Positions 35,022 through 43,268 of a stretch of 64,000 bases of DNA are shown in pieces. The DNA is taken from contig JAEWBG010000111.1 of the NCBI GenBank assembly GCA_023391335.1, forward strand, positions 53,452 to 117,451. The letters are read 5' to 3'. The stretch comes from Pseudomonadota bacterium. Its GTDB lineage: Bacteria > Pseudomonadota > Gammaproteobacteria > Steroidobacterales > Steroidobacteraceae. The translations under genes and the position numbers were made by a program. How positions within the stretch are numbered: position 1 is the first letter of the stretch; the number at the start of each line of letters is the position of its first letter. The notes under the pieces were generated by a model that searched no databases, had not been told where the DNA came from, and was given only the letters and a program-made list of their open reading frames with translations.

Positions 35022-36143
35022 TCAACCCTTGTAGCCGTAGAACTTCCTGACGGCATCTACAATGTAATGGGCATCGTCGTCGGAAAGGGTCGTATTCATC
35101 GGCAACAGGAGCAAGCGAGTGTACATACGCTCGGTCCTTGGGAGTGATACGCCCTGGAACCCCAACCCCCCGAACTGGTGTACGGCCTTGCCTCCGAACT
35201 GCACGATTGTGCGAATACCGTGCTCCTCAAGATGACGCTTCAGATCGTCGCGTCGTTCGGCTTCGATCTCGTAGTTCTGGAAGATATCGTGGTGCTTTGG
35301 TTGACTATCTGGAGCGGGAGGCAGCACAAGTTCCTTAACATCCTTGAGACCGGCATCATAGATCCGCGCGATGGCGCGACGACGCTCGAGATCGCGAGCG
35401 AATGTTTTGAGCTTGAAGTTCAATATTGCGGCCTGAACGTTGTCGAGTCGGGAGTTCGTGCCCCATGCAACAACTTCGCCTTCCGGATTTCGCCCGTGGT
35501 CCCGTAGTAGCAGGATTTGTTCGGCAACACGATCGTCATTTGTAACCAAACCGCCGCCATCGCCGAAGCATCCCAAGACCTTAGCCGGATAGAAACTGAA
35601 GGTTCCCGCGGCACCGAAGGTGCCAGCAAATCGACCGGCAAACTTTGAACCCAGTGCCTGAGCGGCATCTTCGACCACGTGCAGCCCGAATTCTGTTGCC
35701 AACGACATGACCTTATCCATTTCGGCAGTTCGTCCATTCAATTGGACCGGCATGATCGCCTTCGTCTTCTTGCTGATCACCTTTCGCGCAGAGTCGGTGT
35801 CGATCAGATGATCCCCTCCGCACTCGCAAAGTACCGGCTTGGCGCCGACAAAATGAATCGACGCCGCGCTGGCGATGTATGTGTGAGCCGGCACCACGAC
35901 TTCGTCGCCAGGGCCGACACCCACCGCCAGCAATGCGAGCATCAATGCGTTCGTGCCGTCGGCAACGCCGATTGCGTGTTTGACGCCCAGAAAGTTGCGG
36001 AGGTTGGTCTCGAACTCGACCAGGTCACGCTGCAGGATGTAGGCACCGCGACCCATCACGTCGCGAAGCAAACTCATCAGCTCCTGCTCCTGAGAAGCGA
36101 ACAAAGCCGGGTAATTAAAAAATGGAATCTTTCGTTCTGACAT
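35022..36143 (-). CDS. DegT/DnrJ/EryC1/StrS family sugar aminotransferase
   Basis: PLP-dependent fold type I aminotransferase of 373 aa. It has GVADGTNALMLALLAVGVGPGDEVVVPAHTY, DAAQALGSKF, and the Schiff-base lysine in SFYPAKVLGCFGDGG. It transaminates a keto sugar nucleotide. Candidate substrates are the 4-keto product of the WbpM-like dehydratase or a product of the TPP enzyme next door. It differs from the WbpE-like aminotransferase at 62324-63439, so the cell probably makes at least two amino sugars. The ATG lies 21 bases after the methyltransferase stop. Confidence 0.92.
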   Translation of the reverse strand: MSERKIPFFNYPALFASQEQELMSLLRDVMGRGAYILQRDLVEFETNLRNFLGVKHAIGVADGTNALMLALLAVGVGPGDEVVVPAHTYIASAASIHFVGAKPVLCECGGDHLIDTDSARKVISKKTKAIMPVQLNGRTAEMDKVMSLATEFGLHVVEDAAQALGSKFAGRFAGTFGAAGTFSFYPAKVLGCFGDGGGLVTNDDRVAEQILLLRDHGRNPEGEVVAWGTNSRLDNVQAAILNFKLKTFARDLERRRAIARIYDAGLKDVKELVLPPAPDSQPKHHDIFQNYEIEAERRDDLKRHLEEHGIRTIVQFGGKAVHQFGGLGFQGVSLPRTERMYTRLLLLPMNTTLSDDDAHYIVDAVRKFYGYKG

Positions 36144-36164
36144 AAAGTTTATTCCTGATCAGCT

Positions 36165-36941
36165 TCACGCCTTATCGGCAAGCGAAGCGCAAACGTATAA
36201 GACTTTGTGTGATGTGTCCGTCGCGCCAACTAGCACTGGCTCGGCGAATGTTGGGAGCGTTCCAGGTAGCTCCGCCGGCATTCTCACCAACTTTCCGAAC
36301 ACCAAGCGCTTGAGCAGCTTTTTCCCTGCCATGGTCTTCGGTATGAGCCCAAGAGCAACGGCTAACCGTTTCACAGGTCTCAACAATCGCTGTCTAAGCG
36401 AGACAGCTCCCACCGAAAAATAACCATAGACTTCGGTGGCGAAGCCGGCATTCGCGAAAAGCACTCGCAACTCATCGGATTTAAAGTAGCGGAAGCTGTG
36501 CGGACTAGGATTAAAGTCGGGAAGGCCGGGATTCGCGCTCGCGATCAAAACCTTGCCGCCGGGCCGCAGTATCCTGCGGCATTCCTCGATGAACTTCTCC
36601 GGGCTGCGCAAGTAGTAAATCGCCTCGAACATCAACACAACGTCTTTGCTCGAATTCGCGAACGGCAGCTCTTCCGCGTCGATCTTGTGGATACGCACCC
36701 GGTCTCCATAGTGCGTTCGCGCGATATTCAGAATCGGTTCAGAAATGTCGCCTGCCTCGACAGATCGAGCCACGCTGAGCAATACACCTAGGCCTTGGCC
36801 AGACCCGCAAGCCACCTCAAGGATATCTTTTCCCTGACAATATTTGGCAGCCCACGTATACCGATGAACCATCCGCTCTAATTGTTCTGCACTGATCTCC
36901 GTACCGGCCAACTCGGTAACATCAGTGAATTCCGCTGTCAT
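36165..36941 (-). CDS. Class I SAM-dependent methyltransferase
   Basis: Protein of 258 aa with the Rossmann SAM-binding motif DILEVACGSGQGLGVL (motif I), VEAGDISEPIL (motif II), and VVLMFEAIYYLRSPEKFIEECRRILRPGGKVLIAS (motifs III-IV), typical of Methyltransf_11 proteins. It most likely O-methylates a sugar, or a capping residue, in this locus; a basic C-terminus (MAGKKLLKRLVFGK) could contact the membrane. Upstream is a 77-base gap to the GT4 gene. Confidence 0.87.
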   Translation of the reverse strand: MTAEFTDVTELAGTEISAEQLERMVHRYTWAAKYCQGKDILEVACGSGQGLGVLLSVARSVEAGDISEPILNIARTHYGDRVRIHKIDAEELPFANSSKDVVLMFEAIYYLRSPEKFIEECRRILRPGGKVLIASANPGLPDFNPSPHSFRYFKSDELRVLFANAGFATEVYGYFSVGAVSLRQRLLRPVKRLAVALGLIPKTMAGKKLLKRLVFGKLVRMPAELPGTLPTFAEPVLVGATDTSHKVLYVCASLADKA

Positions 36942-37018
36942 TCTTTCGACGACTCTTCAGATTGCACGCCCCGTGCGACGGCGCGGAGTGTAGTAGGAGG
37001 AGAGCCAGCTGGATAGTC

Positions 37019-38314
37019 CTAAGAATGGCTTCCAGACCGGGAATGGCCCGACGCGTACCTCTGCACCACGTCCTCTAAATGCTCCATCATGGCCGAATTG
37101 ACGGTTTCGAGCCGGAAGCGATGATCAAAGAGTGTCCGCGCACCGTTCTGCATCGCACTCAGCTTTGACCGGTCTTGCTGTAGGGACTCAAGAGTCTCGG
37201 CCAACTCTCCGTCGGCACCGGCCCGGTAAGTTTTCACGCACCCGTATTCTGCAAAGAGCTTCGCGAGGAAGCCTCTGTCCAAGCTAGTCACGACCGGCAG
37301 GCCGCCCGACACGTATTCAACCGCTTTGTTCGGAATGCTCATAAGAAAGTCTCGGCTCGGCAAATATGGCAAGAGCCCGAGATGCGAAAGACGCATGAGA
37401 GTCCAAATTCGCGGAAAGTCGACCCAACCGGGCAAGTGCACGTTGTGCAGCCCACGCGCGCCGGACTGGATTCGATCTGACGCTGGACCCGAGCCGCACA
37501 GGATAATTCGCACCTTGGCCGAACGCGCCTGTAGTTGACGGGCCGCAGCGACTACGGTCTCCAGATCAACCTCCCTGCGCGCGGCAAAGGTCCCGAAGAA
37601 GCACACCACGAGTTCATCAGGATCGCTTCCCACTCCTACGCTGCGCCAATACTGCCGAGCAGTCTGAAGTGCTTCAGGGTCTGACACAGTGTCTGGATAG
37701 GCAAACGGGAAGTCGCGGTCGAGGTCGGTGCCCGCGCGCTGCGCCAGCTGCAATCCCCATTCCACGAAGCCAGGCGCGTGGGCTGTGATTGCAGATGCGC
37801 TCCTGAACGCAGAGCGCGCCATCGAGAAATCATGCGTGAGTGCCAATCGAGCCAAGCCTTGTGTGAATCCGGGCAATGCTTCCACGAAAATGTCCGGCCA
37901 CATATCCCGCGTATCTAGTACCAGCGGCACGCCGTTTGCCCGGGCGTATCTGGAACTGTGAAATGCAAGTTCGATCGTGGGAAATCCGCAGTGGATTACA
38001 TCGGGACGCAATTCTGTCTGTGCAAGTTTCGCAAACTTTCTTCCCAGCAACCGATGATCGAGCAACCGGCGCAGCGAGACATTTGAGGAATAGCCAGGTG
38101 AGTGCATCAAATAAAGCTTGTAGCGCGAGCTCCACTGATCCAGCCGGTCCTCGTGGGCACGATGCGACTTGGTGAAATGATTGAACGTGCTCGCCCACCA
38201 CGTCACCTCGTGTCCAGCATTGACAAGCGACTGCGCAAGCAAGCCCGTTCGCATCAGCCGGGGTTCCTTATCGATGGGCAGAGGCTCACCCGGTTGTATC
38301 AGCCACACACGCAT
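37019..38314 (-). CDS. GT4 family glycosyltransferase
   Basis: GT-B fold glycosyltransferase of 431 aa similar in layout to WbuB-type fucosamine transferases. The N-terminus is RVWLIQPGEPLPIDKEPRLMRTGLLAQSL, with TWWASTFNHF and VLDTRDMWPDIF in the acceptor domain. The donor domain has VCFFGTFAARREVDLETVV, IILCGSGPAS and a KAVEYVSGGLPVVTSL segment with the acidic signature weak. It probably adds an amino or deoxy sugar to the lipid-linked repeat unit. It is followed 3 bases from the flippase gene upstream. Confidence 0.88.
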   Translation of the reverse strand: MRVWLIQPGEPLPIDKEPRLMRTGLLAQSLVNAGHEVTWWASTFNHFTKSHRAHEDRLDQWSSRYKLYLMHSPGYSSNVSLRRLLDHRLLGRKFAKLAQTELRPDVIHCGFPTIELAFHSSRYARANGVPLVLDTRDMWPDIFVEALPGFTQGLARLALTHDFSMARSAFRSASAITAHAPGFVEWGLQLAQRAGTDLDRDFPFAYPDTVSDPEALQTARQYWRSVGVGSDPDELVVCFFGTFAARREVDLETVVAAARQLQARSAKVRIILCGSGPASDRIQSGARGLHNVHLPGWVDFPRIWTLMRLSHLGLLPYLPSRDFLMSIPNKAVEYVSGGLPVVTSLDRGFLAKLFAEYGCVKTYRAGADGELAETLESLQQDRSKLSAMQNGARTLFDHRFRLETVNSAMMEHLEDVVQRYASGHSRSGSHS

Positions 38315-38317
38315 GCG

Positions 38318-39589
38318 TTAGATTTTCTTTGGAGCTTCGATTAGCGCCGATAGGACGCCTAGATGAAGAAACGTGTAGGCGCTGACGAGCAGAACGATCA
38401 TCGAAACGGCGTAGCATTCCATCACCAACCGAATGCCAGTCTGTTCAGTTGGATGCAGCCACTGCGAAACGCTCCAAAGCGAGGCGAACGCTGCGATTGC
38501 GAATAACGTAGCGTGGAACGTACGGCCTTTCTCCGTCACCGCATCAAGTACCGGACGCAGTACCACGAATAGCGCATAGGGTCCTGCAGCAAAGCCGGCG
38601 ATTCGCAATGCCTCAGTTGCTACAAGTTGCTGCGAGCCAGCGAAAAGTGCGCCGGCCCAAGGCGCCACCAACCAGACCGCAAGCGCCACGAGGCAAACGA
38701 ATGGCAAAGCGACAATCGCCAACAGCTTAACTCCTCGGCGCAATGCCATGAGATCACCTTTGCCCGTATTTCGGGCTGCAACGGGCAAGAGAATCAAAGC
38801 AATCGGTGCCATGCCTGTGCCAGCGAACCCAATCAACGTAACACCAAGCGCTACTGCACCTGCGGCCGCCAAGCCATGTTGATTTGCCACGATAAGGGGA
38901 GGCATCAGCGCCAAAGTAGTCAGTCCGAGAGCAGATAGCATGCGGGGCGCACCATACCTTGCAAAGGTTGTCACCAACGCAATTGATGACGACAGTGCAA
39001 CCGGCCGCTGCACGAAACTGACGACTACCACCCCGAGCGCCGGAATCACGACCAATCCCGCAATCATCCACATTGCTACTTCCGGACTTGCAGGATCGCA
39101 AGTAAAGACAAGCAGTGGCACGATGCCGAAAGCCCAGAGGTAAAGCAGATTCGCCTCGGGCACATGTAAGCGACCACGCAAATATGCGAAGGCCAGCACA
39201 TGTACCGAATACGAAACCAACATGCACCACAGGGGCAGCAACAAGGCTCGAAGAGCCACATCTCCAAACAAAACTTTGGTAACGATCGATGGTGCTGCGC
39301 TGAAGAGGAGCAACATAGCAGCTGCACCAAGGAGCACGAGAAGAACTGAAGCAAGCAGATATTCTCTGGGGTTTCGTTCGCTATGTAGTGCGATGTATCG
39401 AGGAAGTGAGATCTCTACACCCAATGTGGCGAGCGGTAATGCAAAAGCAAGGATACGGCGAGCCAACGCCCAGGCGCCGAAGCCGACTGCTCCCCACAAA
39501 TCGCTCGCGACTTTGAACGTAAACATAAGCACGAGGCTGACGGTTGCCTCGACTGCAAATGAGAACACCAGCGCTCGACGTACGTTCAT
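38318..39589 (-). CDS. Oligosaccharide flippase family protein (Wzx-like)
   Basis: Polytopic membrane protein of 423 aa with about 12-14 helices and few charges, starting MNVRRALVFSFAVEATVSLVLMFTFKVASDLWGAVGFGAWALARRI, which matches the MVF/MATE-type PST flippases. It would carry the undecaprenyl-linked repeat unit to the periplasm. It is the first of two flippase-like genes in the locus (the other at 45311-46627). It lies between a GT4 gene and the polymerase candidate. Confidence 0.82.
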   Translation of the reverse strand: MNVRRALVFSFAVEATVSLVLMFTFKVASDLWGAVGFGAWALARRILAFALPLATLGVEISLPRYIALHSERNPREYLLASVLLVLLGAAAMLLLFSAAPSIVTKVLFGDVALRALLLPLWCMLVSYSVHVLAFAYLRGRLHVPEANLLYLWAFGIVPLLVFTCDPASPEVAMWMIAGLVVIPALGVVVVSFVQRPVALSSSIALVTTFARYGAPRMLSALGLTTLALMPPLIVANQHGLAAAGAVALGVTLIGFAGTGMAPIALILLPVAARNTGKGDLMALRRGVKLLAIVALPFVCLVALAVWLVAPWAGALFAGSQQLVATEALRIAGFAAGPYALFVVLRPVLDAVTEKGRTFHATLFAIAAFASLWSVSQWLHPTEQTGIRLVMECYAVSMIVLLVSAYTFLHLGVLSALIEAPKKI

Positions 39590-39645
39590 TCAGTGCAAAA
39601 AACGGCGGCAGCGGCACATTCGTGACGCGCAGAGGTGCAGTGCGC

Positions 39646-40947
39646 TCACGGCTGCAGATTCGATTGCTCGCAACTTGAAGGAGCAAGCTGCCCAGCAGAG
39701 CGTCGAGTAAGGACGCTGCCCACGAGCCAAAATGCAATAGCATAAAAGCTAATGCCGATGAGATAAGCCAAATAGTTGCTGTTCAGCAAGTCGAGGACGT
39801 GATACGACAACAAAGCGCTGAACGCAGCCATCATGAAGGCTGATCCACATCCTTTGACCAGCCACACGCATGCTTTGTAGGCGCCGACGATGAGCACTCC
39901 CGCAACGAAACAACCGAAGTAGCCTGCAAGCACATACGCGTACGCAAAAGCGAGCGCGTTTGCGCTTACGGATTCGATGCCGGAGTAGAAAAACTCCAGA
40001 GCAATTTGATTCTCGGCCGAGACGATACCAGGCGTGTGGAACTCGGTCCCGAACGGCAGCACATCAAAGCGCGAAATGATGTGCATCACGTCAATCGAGT
40101 ACACATAGGCAGCAGACACTTCCAGTGGCGAGAGCAGAACTCGGTGCACAACGGATTCCATCAAAATGTTAGTTGCACCGCTACTCCCTCCCAATTCGAA
40201 CTCAGTTGTGAAGAGCTGCGGCAACGTGATGGCGAAGACAGCGGCAATTGCCAAGATGACCAAAGGAAGAGATTTGCATAATGACTTCACCATGGAGGTG
40301 GCGCTGGCCGCCATATATACCACTGAAGCAAGGCCGTAGTTGATGATGGTGGCCTTTTGACCGGACCATAATCCGATGCCAAGAGCGAGCAAAATGCCAA
40401 GGACAGCCATCGCCTTGATCGACCAAGCTCGGTAACTCCGCAATCCGACGATGGAGAGGACGAACACTACGGGCGAGAATACGTCACGCCCAATAGAGTA
40501 AATGCGCACGAATACCAAATCGTGATTGAGCTTTACCGCCTCTTCACGCAAGAGCGCTATATCAAACGCACTGTCACCGGAGAAGGCTGCTAATAGCGGC
40601 GGCGTTGGCCCCATGATGAAGACATACGCTGTGATCACAATCTGAAAGAAAACTACAAACGCCAACCCGTTTTTGAACAGCGCACTACTCAATTGCCTGC
40701 AGTGTGCACTCTCGAACGGAAAAAGAGTTGCTCCGACGGCAAGCCCCGCAATGAACAATCCGCAGCACAACATTCCCTTGTACATGTATAGCGGCGGGAT
40801 CGTTTCGGGGTCTAGAGTGAATCCGGGAGCAAATACCACCAAGGTGTATAACCCGACAGCAATGCACAGCAGCTTACTTGAGCTAAACACTTCAGACTTG
40901 CGGTCGAACGCTGAGCGACGATGCACGCGCACAGACTCTACGAACAT
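39646..40947 (-). CDS. Putative O-antigen/capsule polymerase (Wzy-like)
   Basis: Polytopic protein of 433 aa with about 11 hydrophobic helices and a long periplasmic stretch (about residues 235-330, with ELGGSSGATNILMES and LPFGTEFHTPG), typical of Wzy-type polymerases, which show little sequence conservation. Assignment rests on topology and on sitting between flippase and glycosyltransferase genes. The ATG at 40947 overlaps the upstream gene by 56 bases; a GTG at 40890, just past that gene's stop, is an alternative start. Neither has a clear ribosome site. Confidence 0.68.
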   Translation of the reverse strand: MFVESVRVHRRSAFDRKSEVFSSSKLLCIAVGLYTLVVFAPGFTLDPETIPPLYMYKGMLCCGLFIAGLAVGATLFPFESAHCRQLSSALFKNGLAFVVFFQIVITAYVFIMGPTPPLLAAFSGDSAFDIALLREEAVKLNHDLVFVRIYSIGRDVFSPVVFVLSIVGLRSYRAWSIKAMAVLGILLALGIGLWSGQKATIINYGLASVVYMAASATSMVKSLCKSLPLVILAIAAVFAITLPQLFTTEFELGGSSGATNILMESVVHRVLLSPLEVSAAYVYSIDVMHIISRFDVLPFGTEFHTPGIVSAENQIALEFFYSGIESVSANALAFAYAYVLAGYFGCFVAGVLIVGAYKACVWLVKGCGSAFMMAAFSALLSYHVLDLLNSNYLAYLIGISFYAIAFWLVGSVLTRRSAGQLAPSSCEQSNLQP

Positions 40948-43243
40948 TTGCTTGCACGATCGAGAGCTGAGTGATCGGCCTCATCTCCAACTCGAAGCTG
41001 ATCGGTGCAGTCACATCGTTGGCCTGAAAGCGACGGGCGAAATGCGTGCCCTTCTCGTGGAACAGCGGCACGCCGCCTAACAATTTTCGGTCCCGCCGCG
41101 TCCCGCTCACCTTCGCCGCAACTTGCACGAAACCCTCTCCGGTCAGATCTAGCGCCAGAACGTACTCAGCAACGTTGTTGTCCGCGCATCGATCATCGGG
41201 TGGTACCAGAATGGGACCGGAGACCAAGCTGGTCGTAGTAGCCCTGCGAAACAGCAGTGAGCTGTTCCAAGCTTCAGCAGACTGACCCAGCGAATATTGT
41301 TCGGAAGCTATTTTAATCTGCGAGCGCGAGGAGCTTCCGAATCTCAGCTTAGCAACCGTCGTCCACTGCTGGATGGGCACACTCGGGGGGTTCTCCTCTG
41401 CAAACTCATCCGTCGCTTCGTTCAACGAATAAATTTGATACCCACTCGAGTCATACACGAGCGTGGAGTACCGAGGGCTCAGCAGGAGCGGCTCCAATAA
41501 TGAGTTATAGAGAGGCGGAAGTGCGTAGTCGGGAACTTGGATGTACCGGACGTGCAGTGCTCTCAACGCCTCAATCGCACCGGAAACATCGTGCTGCGAG
41601 TAGAACGCCAGCAATCGGGGATCGAGATAGCTGATCATCGGCCGTTCAGCATAGAACATGTCAGCCGGCCTCAATGCGAACACAATCGACCCGACGGGAG
41701 TGTTTTCCCGCAGGTAGTCCGACGCGCTGTACTGCGTCTGCGTGGAGGTTTGCGTCGCCAGTCGATAGCCTTCGAGTGAGATCAGCTGCATGCCGAGCAA
41801 CACCGTCACGGCCGCTTTGTAGATGGGCCTGTAAGCATCGAGCGCCACCACCGCGAGCAATGTCACACAGGGCATCAGAACGAGCATGTAACGCTCGTTT
41901 CTAATCATCACATCAGTGCCGATGAAGACCGAGACAGCCGTGCCTACCAAGTAGATGATCGTGATCGCCAAAGCCGATGCGATAACGATATCCTGTTGCG
42001 TCCGCTGAGAAGAGCTAGCTCGGCCTAGCCCGAGACAGCGGATCAGAGCGGGAAAACTTACGCGCGTGCTGAGCAGCGCCAGCCAGAAAGCCATCGAAAA
42101 GATTTCTAACGCGAAAAACCCTTTCAATATTCCGAACTCGATGATTTCTTGTGGGCTTACCAAACCACGTTGCTGTTTGAAGAAAGCTGTCCATCCCAGG
42201 GGCTCGTAAGAGAATACTGGAGGATTGTCGCTGATCGGGCTGCCGAACAAATGTATGTTGCGAACGTAGGGAGCTGCGGCCACTACAAGCGCTACCCCGA
42301 GGATCACGGCCGCATCGCGACCGGCTGCCAGCACGCGTCTTCCCAAAGGATCAGATGGAACCTGCCTCAGGAAGAGTAGGGGAATGAGTAGAGCTGGAAA
42401 GATTACCGCCTGCGAGTGGGTCCACATGGATACCCCTAGAGCAAGCCCCGCTATGGCGGTGTCTTTCCTCGACGTGCTGTCAGCCGCGATGAATGCCAAC
42501 AATGTGACGGCGAAGGCCAACGTGGGTAAGGTGTCGATTTGTGCTGCGGTGGCCCCGAGGTAAAGCATCGGGGTCGCTACGCACATCAGTGCTGGCAGGA
42601 GTCGATTGTTGGTGAGATTCCGTGCGAGCGCCACCATCACAGCGGCGATGCCAATCAAGCACCACGCGGAGATGAGCCTGAACAACTCCGTATCGCGCGC
42701 GTTGCCTTGAAGCACATCTGCCAAGTATCCAAGCGCGACGTACAGAGGCGGATGAGTCCACGGAGCATAAAATCCGCTCGCTGACCAAGCAGCATCTACG
42801 AGCGGATAGATCCTCAAGTCGCGCGTCTCGTATAGCGCCCTCGCCACGGTGGCGTATTCCAGCGCATCGTTGTTGGATAAGGGCGAGTGCAGCGTGTCCG
42901 CTGCCGCTGCCAGCAAATACGTCAGCAGCAGCAATAGTGAAATGAGCTCACTGCGAGAAAGGTTCTGCAGCGAAGGCCGCAACCCCTGAAAGGAGCGCAC
43001 GTCTGCCGTCGAACACGCGAGAATCAATCCACCAACTACCACGCCAAGGTGCGTCGCGTGGCTTGCGCCTGGAAGCAGCCAAAGCGCCGCCACCGCGAGC
43101 AAGCCCGCAAGCAACGGAGCAAAGCCCACGGCCAGGGCAATCGCTACGACTTTGGAACGCGCAGCAAAATGGCTCCGCGAGACGAGTGAATATCCAGCAA
43201 TGCTGGCAAGCAAAGCGACGCCAATGAACAGGAGGATTGACAC
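40892..43243 (-). CDS. Membrane glycosyltransferase, GT39/ArnT-like, with large C-terminal domain
   Basis: Protein of 783 aa. The first 520 residues form about 11-12 membrane helices with a GT-C style loop (SNNDALEYATVARALYETRDL) after an early helix and APWTHPPLYVALGYL, characteristic of PMT/ArnT-like enzymes using polyprenyl-linked donors. The last 260 residues are soluble and probably periplasmic, with no motif I recognise. It could decorate the polymer or a lipid on the periplasmic side. The start is 25 bases from the stop of the amidotransferase gene, in an operon with it. Confidence 0.72.
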   Translation of the reverse strand: MSILLFIGVALLASIAGYSLVSRSHFAARSKVVAIALAVGFAPLLAGLLAVAALWLLPGASHATHLGVVVGGLILACSTADVRSFQGLRPSLQNLSRSELISLLLLLTYLLAAAADTLHSPLSNNDALEYATVARALYETRDLRIYPLVDAAWSASGFYAPWTHPPLYVALGYLADVLQGNARDTELFRLISAWCLIGIAAVMVALARNLTNNRLLPALMCVATPMLYLGATAAQIDTLPTLAFAVTLLAFIAADSTSRKDTAIAGLALGVSMWTHSQAVIFPALLIPLLFLRQVPSDPLGRRVLAAGRDAAVILGVALVVAAAPYVRNIHLFGSPISDNPPVFSYEPLGWTAFFKQQRGLVSPQEIIEFGILKGFFALEIFSMAFWLALLSTRVSFPALIRCLGLGRASSSQRTQQDIVIASALAITIIYLVGTAVSVFIGTDVMIRNERYMLVLMPCVTLLAVVALDAYRPIYKAAVTVLLGMQLISLEGYRLATQTSTQTQYSASDYLRENTPVGSIVFALRPADMFYAERPMISYLDPRLLAFYSQHDVSGAIEALRALHVRYIQVPDYALPPLYNSLLEPLLLSPRYSTLVYDSSGYQIYSLNEATDEFAEENPPSVPIQQWTTVAKLRFGSSSRSQIKIASEQYSLGQSAEAWNSSLLFRRATTTSLVSGPILVPPDDRCADNNVAEYVLALDLTGEGFVQVAAKVSGTRRDRKLLGGVPLFHEKGTHFARRFQANDVTAPISFELEMRPITQLSIVQANVRRVCARASSLSVRPQV

Positions 43244-43268
43244 TACAGAAAGCTCAACGCGGAATGCA